Shown here one piece after another: positions 39,320 through 52,800 of a stretch of DNA of 64,000 bases. Source of the stretch: Diphasiastrum complanatum (taxonomy: Eukaryota > Streptophyta > Lycopodiopsida > Lycopodiales > Lycopodiaceae). The stretch spans positions 55,314,282-55,378,281 of the forward strand of contig CM055098.1 of assembly GCA_029204225.1 (NCBI GenBank), given 5' to 3'. Positions within the stretch are counted from its first letter, which is position 1. Each line of letters begins with the position of its first letter. Below the pieces are notes generated by a model. It worked only from the letters and a program-made list of their open reading frames with translations, was not told the DNA's origin and did not search any database. The translations under genes were made by a program, and so were the position numbers.

Positions 39320-39600
39320 AGGATAGTTGTACTTAGTAGATCTTCCCCAACTTCAAGTGCTAGTGAAGTGCACATCCGAATGTATGAGCTCAAGAACCTG
39401 AGAAGATTTGGTAATAGAGTTGGAGAAAGGTAACTTGTGTCTCTTTGCCATATCACATGATTCACATATTTTAACCTTCTTTTAAGGAGCTTCAGAGAGG
39501 AAGTGCAAGATCCTTCTTGATCATGACTTCCATGTGTTGAAAATACAGTACTAAGGACCATAAATGAGCATGCAAAAGATTCCAAGAGTGATTGATTGAT
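39320..39600 (-). pseudogene. Copia integrase N-terminal fragment
   Basis: The minus strand encodes CESCDMAKRHKLPF followed by LELIHSDVHF, matching the copia CxxC zinc site and the first catalytic Asp block. It stops soon after. Upstream residues of the pre-integrase domain are hard to follow, and no flanking element parts were found. Confidence 0.65.
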
Positions 39601-41796
39601 ACATCAATCTATTGCAAAACTAGTCACCAATTTTTTAATCTAGATTAGCAATTTTGAATCACATAATCAAGAGCAATAAAAAAACAATTGATCAAACATG
39701 CAAATCCGACCCCGCACATGTGTGGTACGACGCTTGCTATTAGAGAATGAATGTAAGCAAGTTTAGTTTACTATGAAATCATAAAATCACAAGACAAATG
39801 GGAAAAAACTCGAGATCACCAATTTGCTTTTATCTTGCATGTATGGCATGATAGATTTTGATAGTTCTTCTTTGGAACTTCGTACATGTGATCATAAAAG
39901 TAAACACTCATTTCAATGAGAGTTGAAGACTCGAGCTCATCATATATCATAAATAAAATGAAGCAACAGTAATTTACAAATAGAATGTATTTGACATTCA
40001 AAGATGGAATACTTACAATGCAAAAGTATACTTCTATCAGCAACTGTTACGTCCAACAAAATATCTCGACGAATGTAGACGTGTTGCACTTCGGCTAAGT
40101 AGTCTACATTGCAATCGACAATCTTACGCAATATTAAGCCCCTATATTCTCTAATGAAAATTCCTAACTCTTTCCGTACAGAGACATAATATCATAAAGT
40201 TTCACGTTTGTTTTGAATTTCTATTATGAATTCCAACATTTGGGTGTTAAAGCATATACTCTTCATGTTCTTGTCAATCTATCACAAATTAAAACAATAA
40301 CAATACTTATCGAATTTATGAAGTAACATGTTTTTGTTTCCATCACAATTTGCTTATGTAACATGGAAAATAGATTAAACAATTAGATATTTTTTCACAA
40401 GGGCATCTTTTTGTATCATTCTAATTTCACCTACAGTTCTAATGTTAGTACTAAGATTTGATTCGTTGGTTAGATTGGCATCCAAAGTTTTATTGATCCA
40501 AGTTCAAGCCCCCGTTCAAAACCCAGATACATCATTGGATTGTGATCTTTCCACACATAATGAGTTGGGATTGCCCACCCAAGATAGATCCTCTATGATC
40601 CCACGAGTTGATAATACCAAGAAGCATCATTGGATTGCCCTACTCCTTGTACCACATAGACATCTCATTGAAACAATGAATTTTGATAAAAGAATCCTGA
40701 CCTTTCATGTTACATGCGGCAGTATGCTTGACTATATATGTTGTACGAATGTACATATGAATTGTTAAGAAAGAACTGCAACAGAAGTGTAAGAAGGAAT
40801 TAACTGGTCAATGGCTAGGCTGTCAGCTTGTGGTAAGATATTTGAAAATTGCATAAGGGTGCTAGGTTCATACAGATTCTAGAAAAGCAGCTGACTGGTA
40901 CAAGATCCCTGTGTCCTACATGTGTGTGACATGTACATCCGACACATTGACAAGGTAAACTCATGTAACTCATGCATGGTAAGCTCGTGCTAGGTTACTG
41001 CCATGTGGAATAAGTTGGCAGCTGGCTCTCATGTGCCCTGGCCAGATTTTATTTGGACACTTGCTTCAAATATGCTGACCACCACCTGAAGACTAATGGT
41101 CATCAATAACTTGGTTCTGTAGCTAAACAGTGCATATTAATGCACATGAGGAGAACAATGCAACAACTATTGCATACAGAGAAACGTTATCACATAGATC
41201 CCGATTGTTTGGGCCACATAGATCCCAATTGTTTGGGCCATGCACAAATGGTTCACAGGTAATGGCCCTGCTCCTATTCTGTGCTGACACATGGAACCAA
41301 TGAATGTAATCCTAGACCATCTAGTTACTGGTACGTGCAGTCACTAATCCTCTTAAACGCACATATGTGCATGTACCAAAATTTCACATCCCAAAATTTT
41401 TCATTGCAAAATATTGCGTTCTTCAAGTTTTACCCCAGGTGTAACAGCACATAAATACGAAGGTGCAATGTTCCATCAACATGTATTCAAATCCAGTGAT
41501 TCCACAGAAGCTACTATTTTGATGAAGTCCCAAACAATCAGACCAGAGTAGAGCTTTCTCCAACACATGTACTGCTAATAAAAAAGCTTTGGGTTGATTG
41601 GTCTGATTACTGCAAAACAATGTCTTCCAAAGAAGCATTGAAAAAGCTGCACGAACGTTTGAAATAGTCTAAAATCTCTTTAATTGAGAAGGTTTACAAG
41701 CGCTAAAAGAAAGTCTGAAATTCTCAAGATAGGATAGAATGTAAAAATTTCCTGGACATCAATGACTTGCAGCAGCAGCATAGATTCTAGAAACTG
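39601..41796. other. No gene seen
   Basis: AT-rich. One small tandem duplication of a 24-bp unit (CACATAGATCCC...) lies at 41191-41238. An open frame at 40442-40768 (plus) is not recognised. Confidence 0.45.

Positions 41797-41839
<43 letters not shown>
41797..41839 (+). repeat. (CT)n microsatellite
   Basis: CT tract with one interruption (CTCG) near 41804. It lies at the left edge of the LINE ORF1 segment. Confidence 0.95.
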
Positions 41840-41843
<4 letters not shown>

Positions 41844-41985
41844 CAGGTGGAACAGCACCATACGGCTGTCGAATCATGGGCAGATGTACTTAAAGGTTCG
41901 TCTACACCTATCTCTCCACCTTCGCCCTCACCTTCGTTTATCTCAGCCATGTTGAACGAGCCGTCTGCGAGAACACAAAGCTCTC

Positions 41986-42569
41986 AATGTTCGTGTTAGA
42001 GGTATTCCAAACTCCCAAAATGCTGTTGAAGAAGCTGAAAAGTTTTTGGAAGGCTTCAGCACCATAACAAAAGTATGGAAACTGCCTGGAGACCTAAGAA
42101 GGACCCAGATACTCTTGTCATCCGCTTCAAGTCAGTTTCTCACCGGCGCAAAGTTTTAGGGAAACGATCTAAATTGCGTGATACCAAAATCTATTTGGAT
42201 GAAGATCTTACTTTCATCCAAGTCCAAGAACGTAAGAAAGCAAGACAAGAAGCTCTATCAACTGGCAAACAGCTTATCTATCTTGACGGCACTATCAGAT
42301 TTGTGGATCGTAAGCCTATAGTTAATGAGAGTCTTAATTCTGAGATAGAGTTTGAGTTAGAGAAATGAAGTTCTCTTGCCCGAAGGTGTCCCCAGTTGAG
42401 CATGTAAGTGGTACACGTACAATATAATCCTGGTTATATCGCTCTTCTTAGTTACTTTGGTTTTAGTTAAATTGTTTTGACGTCACTGATCCGTCTTGTT
42501 TCCATCTCATCTGATGTGCTTGTTCGTCTTATACGCCTTTCGACAAGGAAATGACGTTAATAAAGCTTT

Positions 42570-42573
<4 letters not shown>
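41986..42573 (+). pseudogene. LINE ORF1p (RRM + C-terminal domain) with 3' end, no ORF2
   Basis: Frame 1 (from 41986) reads NVRVRGIPNSQ and AVEEAEKFLEGF, the first RRM motif of L1-type ORF1 proteins. After a frameshift near 42090 the frame ending at 42368 continues with DTLVIRFKSVSHRRKVLGKR and TKIYLDEDLTFIQVQERKK, the second RRM motif and C-terminal domain. ORF1p is the RNA-binding chaperone of LINE particles. Only about 200 bp of 3' sequence follow before AATAAAGC and a CT tract, so no endonuclease/RT ORF2 is present. The unit may be an internally deleted LINE like mammalian HAL1. Confidence 0.72.

Positions 42574-42619
<46 letters not shown>
42574..42619 (+). repeat. (CT)n tract at LINE 3' end
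   Basis: CT tract directly after TAATAAAGCTTTCTTT, in the place where a LINE tail would be. Confidence 0.95.
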
Positions 42620-42621
<2 letters not shown>

Positions 42622-43944
42622 CTAAAAAAGTTGTAAAAAAGTACTAAAATAAAGGTTTCAGAGTTCACCCCCTCACAGCTATGTAAGGCAACACCAGCTG
42701 GGGGCAGCTGCTATGGTTGTACCCTCGAGGCTCTATCAACAACAGCCCGTGCATTACCAAGTAAAACAACTAGAATCACAGGCCCAGGGTGGTCTGTGGG
42801 CATAAGTACTCACAGACCAATAGTTAGGGACAGTAAGCACACTTGCATTATCAGTCCATGCAATTTCCTTCATCAAATAGGACAAAATCTAGCAGACATG
42901 AGGGTCCGGGCCGGACATTCCGCGTCTGCGTCCGCATCCGGCATCCGGACCCGGACGCGTCCGACCCCCGGACGCAGGGTTGGACGCATCAATTTTTTTT
43001 TTTTTTAAATTTTTTTAGCACAAAAAATCTAAAAAAATTTAAAAAAATTAAAAAAAAAAAGCGGACGCGTCCAGACGGCATTCGCGTCGCCATCCGCTTC
43101 CTTAGATCCCTAGTAAGAACTAGCAGTACAAACAATCGCATTTCACAGAAATTTTATATAAAAAAAACTCTAGTAAAAACAAAAATTCATTTCATTTCAC
43201 TTTGCCAAAAATAAAGGTAAACTTGGCTATAAGAAAGCCTGCAATAAAGAGCTTCTTACTATAATATATTGGTAAAATCACAGGATCTCCTCATGTTACA
43301 GGAAACCATTCTTTGTATATGATCATTCTCATCAGGAGAGTAGAAAGTTAACCAGATTTTGTAGTGAACCATTCCTTGTATATGAATCACATAACAGAAA
43401 AGCAAAAAAATAGGAAATGCTATTCAAAAGTGCTAGAACAATTTATAGTCCTACAGACTCATGCCAGCTTTTCTCAAATAAGATTTGAATGTGATTGATC
43501 TAAAAAACTTACACATTTTCTGAAAATCAATCATCTGGGTTTCTAAGCTTCAATCTAACAAAAACATTGATATGAACTCTAAAGTATCACTTTACCAAAA
43601 TTGCAAAGCCAGACATAAATTCAGTACCGAACACTTCCATCCACCAGAGTATCACAGCTGAAATAGCCCAAAGACTTCATCTCAATGAGGTCCATTTAGC
43701 CTTTTATAATGTATGCCTCTTACATTAACATAACTGTTGCTCTCGTGCTGGAAAGATCAGCAGCAACAGAAGGTTTGATTGGTTGGTCAGATTTGATTGT
43801 CAGAAGTCCTTCAAATCTTCACTATCCAATTGCTTATTATCATGCTTTTCACTGACGACTCTAGTTTGAACTGCAAATTTTGGTAGTGCTCCTAAAATAC
43901 CTCGCAGCAACAACTGATAGTCTAGAAGGAGACATATAAAGATC
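42620..43944. other. No gene seen; downstream side of ALT
   Basis: Apart from the foldback above there is no recognised feature. The part next to 43945 should hold the ALT 3' UTR, which reads toward lower coordinates. Confidence 0.45.
42896..43119. repeat. GC-rich foldback around an A/T core
   Basis: Two GC-rich arms (about 42900-42985 and 43060-43105) with GGACGCGTCC-type inverted motifs flank a nearly pure A/T centre. A 7-bp match CTAGCAG lies at 42889-42895 and 43120-43126 and could be a decayed target-site duplication. The terminal inverted repeats are weak. Confidence 0.55.
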
Positions 43945-46770
43945 TCAATTGTTGCGTAAAAAAATTGTCATTTTGGACTTGAATTCTGCAGAAAATCTGA
44001 CAGGCTTATAGTTCTTGTCAAGATTTACTACCGTTGCCTTTGCTTCCAAAACTGGCTGCAGAATTACAAAGCACATGTTTAGAAACATGGTTGTCAATCT
44101 GAGATCATATTCAAATACTGCCAAAAGAGGTTTGACCCCAAAGATCCTGAACGTAGTAGTCATCAACTCATAGCATCACCATGTATTAAGAGATAGACAA
44201 CCAAGCTACAAAAGACAATAATAGACAATAATCTCTTTTTGTCTATTATTGTCTTTTGTAGACAATAGAGATTTTCTGGAGAACAAATATAAGGTTTTAA
44301 AATCTGGTAGGAACGAACAATAGTTTCACTAGCTTCCATCAATGCTGCTAACATTTCATGCATAAATGCACAGCTCACAAGTCGTTCAAAAACTAGCCAA
44401 TGTGGATCTTCCAAAAGAAGGCTCATTTGTACAACATGTTGGTATGTCTTTCAGCTACTTCATGAGAGTTAATTGAACCTGTATGATGCAATTAAAATCC
44501 TCTGTGAAGAAAACTAGACCCAAAATGAAAATCAGGGTTTTCTCCTCGAGCCACTAATTTGTAGCAGACAATAAAAAACACCAAATTTGAATAAAGGTAT
44601 GACTATTCATTCTTTCCATACCTCAAAAGCGCTCAAATATGAAGTGAAGAACACAATAAGAAAAACAATTGTGTATGACAATAATAGCAAACTGAAGAAT
44701 CATATAACAAGTTACAAATAAAATCATTGCATGGATATCAATGATCCAAAAAAAATAGGGAATAGGGACCTATGTTATTTCCCACCAGATACATGTATCA
44801 GTTTTCACATCGGATGAGGAGTCAACCTACATGGATATCTCTTCAGACATCATCAGATATGAGGAGCGGGGATATATTTGTTTAGCAAGAGATTTCAATG
44901 CCAAGACCGAATCCAAAATAGATGGAGTCTCATTGAGCACAGGAGGACCCACATCGGATACGTGCCTTAGACTGGGATGATCTACGCCTCAGGCGATGAT
45001 CAGAGGATGCAGAGGATCCAATTACAGCATATGGGGAGCAGTTGCTTCAGTTGGGAGAGGCTCACGAATTGGCCATTTATAATGGCCTACTGCAATGGCC
45101 AAGCTCAGGTGATTATACTTGTTTCCCACATAGCGGAGGACACAATGTAGTTGAATATTTCATGGGATCATCGTCCCTGCTTCCCTCCATCTCATCCTTG
45201 TTTGTCCATCGCACCACCCTCTTCTGACCATTCATACCTTTCATTTCTGTCGTCCATCTCCTGACCACACCCACTCACACGTTACTCCCCACCATAAAGC
45301 CTACATACCGTTACATACCCCACAACGCTCCCCGATACCAAGAAGCCTTATCTGACTTCCTTACCCACTACCCATATGAGCATGCTTTAGAGGATCAATC
45401 TCTTTTTCTTGTCCAGACCATCCATACTGCAACATCCCTTGCTTTCCATCCACGCGGCCCAAACACCAACGACGCCACAAACCACATAACCCATGGTATG
45501 ACCAAGAATGTAACCACCTCCACCAAAAAATGATCTATGCACGAGAACACCTTCCACATATGGTAAAAGACATATCTCATATATACCGTAGAACAACTTG
45601 AAAGAAGAAAGTCGCATATGAGATAGATCAAGGTAGGAAGATGATGAACCTCCTTTTTAGCTCCTCATTAAGATCCTTTTGGAAGAAACTCCTCCCACGA
45701 GCACCTCCACCCCGGATTACAGACCTCAACACATGGGTAGCTTATGCCACATCACTTTACACAGTATCTGATACACTCCCCAACCTTCCCACGACCCCAT
45801 CCACAAACACTTTTGACCTATTCGTCCCTGACCTTGTAGAAGAAGCAATCACACGACTGTACTCACATAAAGCCAAGGACATAGATGAATTAGAGGCTGA
45901 ACTTCTGAAATATGCTCCTGACATCCTCTCGTCATCCCTCTCCACATTATTCAATCGAGCTATCACATCCGGATTCCCCCTCCCCCCATGGTCCACAAAT
46001 CTTATCCACCCTATCCATAAAGGCGGTGATCCCATGAAAGTAGACATCTATCGCACCATAATGAATAGCCACCTCTTCGCCAAAGTCTATGGTTCTATTC
46101 TACAATCGGAGATCAGCGCAGAGATGGATACCAGAGCACTTCATGCCATTGGCCAGGCTGGCTTCAAACCAGGATATACTACGTCAGATCATATTCTCAC
46201 CCTAAGATCCATCATTGAGGAGGCTAGAGCCAAGAGAGAGCATGTATATTGCTGCTTTGTGGATTTCCGCAAAGCCTTCAATTCTGTACCCAAGCATCTA
46301 TTGATATAGAGGCTCCGAGATCATGGCGTCCAAGAGGACACTGGACAGGCAGTTGCAGCATTGTACCGGCGAGTTATAGGCCAGATCCGAGTGTTAGAGG
46401 ATGTATCACCAAAGGTGGACAACACTATCGGGGCCAAATGGGGTTGTCCACTTTCACCTACACTCTTTGGCCTACATAGATGAGCTGGAGCAGGTTATAC
46501 GGAGTGAGGGAGACGAGGGCTGCACACTGGGCGACCTCCTTATCGCTATCCTGTTATATGTTGATGATGTAGTTTTACTCTCGAGGACGAGAGAAGGTCT
46601 ACATCAGCATCTAGATGTGCTACAGTCATTTTGAACACAATGGGGTTTGTCAGTGGACGTGGCCAAGACCAAGGTTATGGTGTTCAACACCTCCAAATCT
46701 TTTATGATATGCCAGGAGCTACTATGGGATGGCCATTCACTTGAGTAGGGTACATTAAGGACACTAACAA

Positions 46771-46819
<49 letters not shown>

Positions 46820-49800
46820 CCCTAGGCCCTCACATTCCATAAGGTGATGAGCAGGGAGGAGGGTAAGAGACGGAGATGAGGAGAAGGAGAAGGGAAAGGA
46901 GGAACGAGGAATTTTTTGATTAAACAAAGAAGCCTCAATTCTCCAATTAAAAAAGTTTTTCGTCGATTTAAAATTGGTTCAAATAAGCAAGCAGGATATT
47001 TTGAATCAGCAAAAACGCTTACAAAATGTAAATGACATAATTCAAATTGCTGCATAAGTAGGCTGACTGTTTATTACAAGTATGCATTGCACAATGTAAA
47101 TTTAACAAATTTAACAATGTCAAAAATGATTGCTTGCTTATCTTGCAGCTATCAATCACCTGCTACTTACCAATTTACTACCACGAGCAAAAGGGTTAGA
47201 AAGAGAAGACTTCTGCACACAATTTATGTGGTTTCCTCTACACCATTGTTGACATCTTAGAAACCCGTTCCGACCCTTTTGGGCTAGAACGTACGGTATG
47301 TTCTGGAACATACTGGGTCGGAACGTTATTTTTTAGCTCTAAATTAAAATCGACCAATATAGTTAAGATAGCCATCAACTATCAACAACAAATCAGAAAA
47401 TCTAAGCATAAGATACAGCTGCATGTGATATGTGGTTATCCATACTAGGCTGCTGAGTAATCAGATTCATGAGTAATCCATAATGGCCATTTGGTCTTGC
47501 TGCGCCTAGGCTACATGAGTAAAGTGCAACCTGCTAGATATCAGAAATCTGGATGAGCGACCTTCACGACCGGCACTGGGACGATCAGATTCATGAGTAA
47601 TCCATAATGGCGATCCACTTAGGCTACATGATTAAAGTGCCACCTGCTAGATATCAGAAATCTGGATGAGCGACCTCCACGGCGAGCACTGGGGCAATCA
47701 TAAGGACCAGTTTGATCTGGCAAAAATGATTGAAATTCTTGCAGCTTACATTGATCCTAGAATCGCTATTCCGTTCCTTATCTCGATTCCTTCATTAAAA
47801 AATTACGTATATAAAAAAAAATATTCTGGTCAAGTTCAGGAACGGAAAGCTTTCCGTTCCGGAACGGGCAACTATGGTTGACATATACTCAACTGCAATA
47901 ACATTGCTAATGGCACTCACTCTTTTGTTAAACTCATAATACAAACTTTTGCTAAAGCCAGCTGCATGAGCAATGAATTATAACTCAAGGAACTTAGCAT
48001 GCAATATCATCATAGCTGCATGGGCTAAACGATTTCAAATCAAATTCAAGGAAAAAAAGACAAAAAAAGAGTTCTCCATGCAAATAACTTACTGAGTACA
48101 AAAATGGAGTCAGATTTGCAAGTAAATTTACTCATCTATAAACTTGTGATCCTATGTGCCTGGAAGAGCTGCTTGCTAGTTGAGCACAAACACAGTTGTC
48201 AGAAGCTTAAAGCATGAGTTATATTCATCACAAAACTGCAAGCATCACAACATCCTAGTTGCATAAAACATCTCATCCAATATCGGAATCGGAAATGAAT
48301 TCAAGTATGGGTACAAATGTTACCTCTCTATTTGGTAGCTTATAAATATGGTGTTCAAAAAATATCCGTACTGCAGAAGAACTGATGATTCTTGCAGTCA
48401 CCACAAACCGATCACCACTCTGGCTGCATGCAATACAGACAACAAATCTTGTTATAGAACTTACTAACAGCATCGAGCCTATCAACAAAGTTGCAAGGCA
48501 AACTTACAAGGTGAGTCATTTTTTGAAGCAAAATTTCAAATTTCCCTTTGGTATAGTGCTTGCTCAAATGCGTCTAGCATTATGCTCAAAGTATAGAACT
48601 TGAAGAAATGTCATGAATTTTGTTGTGTCATGTACTGGCCATTTATGGCCAATAGAAGTCACTTGTCACAGCTTAAGACACTGCTTATAAGGCTAGAGGA
48701 TTTTTGTTAAACTTTAGTCATGTAGCAGGCTGGTTGTTATGAGTCTTAAGGTGAAATTGAAATTGAGGCACTTATGAATGCATCCGTCTATTATCGAGAG
48801 GTGATGATGATAATATACAATCCTGAAGATCTTTAGTCTAGATTGTGTGATCTCAAGTCTAATGGTTTTGGGTAAGGGTCTGATGCACCAAGTGCATAGA
48901 TATGGCAAGAGTTTGCCATTAAAAGGATGACTTACACTTGATGGCCCCAAGATGCAAAGCCTCGGGGGATGAAAAGCTTGAATTACTATACGGGCCCTAG
49001 CTAAATATGTGCAAAGCAAGCATAGCTATTTCAGATTCGGAAGAGCTCAAGATGGCCTAAGAGACAATCTATACTTCAGCATCTTATGTATGGAGCATGG
49101 ACCAGTTCTCTGTGAACAAGGCCAACTCACGTGTTTAAGTTGCTTGAAAGTGGACCGCTCCGAGACCTGGACTTGATCCGTTGGAAGTAAACAGGTGGCT
49201 TTGAAGCTGTTAGAAACACTTGGGTGGACTATGGTTGGAAGTGAACTCATATTGCAAAATGGAAGGTGCCCCCCATACATTGGACATAGAAGGGGTATCT
49301 CCATAAACAAAGGGATGAGGTAAAGTGATCAGGAAGAAGTACTGATTGAGAGATACCTTGATTATTTGAGTTATTTCAAACTACATTTTTGTTACATTAT
49401 CCTTATTACTTCTAAGACAAAACTACAGATGGGAATAAAAAAAAACATGATTGTAATATCAGATGCCTAAAATTGAGGAGCAATAACAATAATCCTTCAA
49501 AAATATTTAAAACCATCAACAATTACTATAGAAAAAGCCCTGCAAGCAATGTAATTGGATTTTCCCAATATGCGTGCTTTCAACTTTGAGGCACAATAAC
49601 TGCAATTCCAAACAATGTTTTCTTCCATTTGGCACTATAGTGGCTTTTCTTTTTGCACAAAGAGTTCACTTGGTCCTCCTAACAAGTAGTGGACTTCAAC
49701 AATCAGCAAACTTTGTGTAGTGTCACTTTCTGTCATTCATTGAACTTTGTTAAAAAAACAAATCAGCATCCTATAAAACTACATGAGTTCAGTGATAGCA

Positions 49801-52800
49801 AGATTTGTGTTGCGTCGTTTTTTGAACTTGAGAAAAGTCGCATTCTGACAATTTTATGGCTACATTCAATAAGTGATAAGAAGTGCAGTAAGAGTGTCAC
49901 TTGATGTAACGGCCGTTATAATCAAAGACATCCAAAGATTCCCATATTGCTTAATCAATAACTCTTACATCCCAATGGATGAGAAACTGTACTAATTTGT
50001 GACAGTGGCATTGTTGAATGTATACTTGAAGTGTAGTAGTTGGCAAATAGGAAAAGAGCTCAAAATCAGACAAAAAGGTAGCATAATGAAGTTCGTCGAG
50101 AACAGGGAAGCATGAAGAAGGCGAACATGAAAGATATCAAACGCTTTGGTGGCAAATGGAAGCTAAAGACAATATGTGACTAGGGTAAGCTTGTTCAGAA
50201 TACAAAATGGACCATAATAGCAAGCAACAAACTTTTCTATTTGGGCACATTGCTCAACATTAAGACTTGCACGGAAGGGAATAAAATGTGCTTGTTTAGA
50301 GAGACAGTCAACTATACAAAACAACAACCGCCACCTACAAGGAAGGCCTACAACAAAATTCATAGAAGATCAATTGGTCCATTGCTTATGCAATATAGGT
50401 AAATTTTTAGTAGAGCACTAGGTTTGGAACATGAATGTTTGTGACATGCACAAAAAGCACAAGAATGGACAAGATCAGCAAGTTCAAATTTCATTAAGGC
50501 CAATATAAATAAGGCTCGATACGAGCAAGAAATTTTTGGAAACATGATTGCTAACACAAGAAACATGAGCATCATAGAGTATATGAAGGAGTCTACTCAA
50601 TGGCTTAAGGAATACAAAGTGTCCCGTAATGATAAAGTCACTTACCAACAAGCGTATGTACTTGATGAGGAATAGTAGGAGGCTTTGCAAGATAAATATC
50701 TCTACAATTTTGGAAACATGAATAAGCTTCAAGAATCATCAAATTAGGCAGAAAGCTTATTAGTCAGGGCACAAATGAGAGTAGGTAAGCGTGAAAGAGT
50801 GTCACCACCAACATGACCATTTCCAGATCAATAGGCAAGATCATAATAAGAAGTTTGAAGAATTTGCATTTAGAGACATTGACAATCGCTAAGTGTCTTT
50901 TAAGAAATAAAATTACACCCAAAAAACTAGCAACGATTTTGAATGCGAACGTTTGGTCAAAGTCAAGTACAGGATGAGCATCAATAGAAAAATTTGAAGC
51001 CGATTCATGCAAATGGGTTGCAAAACACAAAAACATACAAACTTTGTGGCCATCAAAGGGTTGAGACCAAGTTTGAATAGAATGGACTTCAAATAGAAGG
51101 CTGAAGTTGCTGACGACAATATGAGACGTCATTAGGGCTGGGGGCTGGATCCCGCTTGTTATCAAGTCTTAGGCCGAGGGCATAGAGGGTGGATTTGGAT
51201 TGGATTCTACAACAAGGTGGATTGTTTGTGATCGATTTCTTGTGTTGACCAGCACCTTGTGGTTTCCGGTTTCGGAGTTTAGTTCTACTATCCACGACAT
51301 TTTGAAATGAGGTTTTGCAATCTCATTACTGATATTTCGTTTTCTTAAGCCAATATCATCATTTATTGCAGTTTGATCATAGCAACTAGGGAACGTGGGA
51401 ACGTCGTATTTTGGACATGCCACGCGTTCACAGACCTATCTTGGTTGGTAACGTCCATGAGAACATGAAAAGGGAGCGGGAAACCGACACCTGGGAATGT
51501 AGTTGGGGACGTGTTCCTTGGTTACAATTTCTGCATAAAACTAAAAACTAAAAAACAAGCCAGAAAATATAAGAATTCTATAATTTTTAGGTATACTTTG
51601 TTTATATAGTAGTGCCCTTGCATAGACACAATAACAATACTCATACTCTGTTTTGCTCATATAATGGGTAATTTCAAAAATACAAATTTCCAGTTCTTGA
51701 GTGTATTCATATCCTTTTATTAGATGTCAATATGATGATGTGACAATCCCATTCCCATTTCCATTTTCTTTGGGATAATTTTGTTCCTCGTTATCGTTCG
51801 TGTTCAGCATGGAAAAGTTGTTCATGAGGGGAAGAAGGCTACCAATATCAATAAGATCATAAGACACATGATTTTGAAAAGGAAAAATGTGATCAAAAAC
51901 TACTCAAAAACTTTTGCTTTCAGATCAATTATACATGTATGTTGCCAAGGTGGTCATCAGCCAACAATGTACTACAAGAAAACAGATTCAGTTCATCTAC
52001 ACGAGATTTCCTTAAATGCGTCACGATCGAATAACTAAGAGGAAAAAGAGACTACATTGATATCAACTTTGATGAGAACTTCAAATAAAAAGTGTCTTCA
52101 TGCTAAGTTTTAAATAGTACCTAAACATAACAAAAAAGAGGCATGCTATCATCACCCAATCGGTGCAGGTCACAAGCATAAAAGTACTCTCACATTGGCT
52201 TCTCTATAATTAAACAAAAACAAATGTGTTGAATTTGTATCACTTCTCCAAATGTGAAGTGCAGACTCATCCATGATGTCAGCTAGCAGTAAACAACTCA
52301 TAGAAATGGAGGGAATACAGCATGTCATCACCTCAGCTTGAAGTATAGACAAGGTAGCTGGTGGGTAAAAGGCACCACTAAAAACAAAAAGCAATAGAAC
52401 AATCCACTTATTTGAAACTACCGTGGGTCCTGGGAACCGTGGAAGGAACCGTACCACAGTTCATTGAACCGTGGTACGGTTCTTGCAATTAATTAATTAA
52501 TTATTTTGTTTTTTGCCAATTGCCCCCCAAAATAGTTTTTGGCCCTCATTTTACAGTTTTTGGGCTGTTTATGATAATTCGAACTGTAAAAATCCACAGA
52601 CTGTAAAATAGAACTGTAAAATCCACAGGCTGTTTTTGGGGGTAGGAACAAAAAAAATAGAATCAATCAATCAATTAATTAATTAATACGGTTCCCCCTT
52701 AAATTTTCTGAGAACCGTACGGTTCTCAGGACCGTGGTGAACCGTACACGGTTCATTGATTCTATGCTTCATCTTTGCTAATATGTCAAATATAGTGACC

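Noticed and set aside
42843-43214. Open frame across the GC-rich/A-T foldback
   Set aside because: Low-complexity Phe/Lys runs from homopolymers; no domain.
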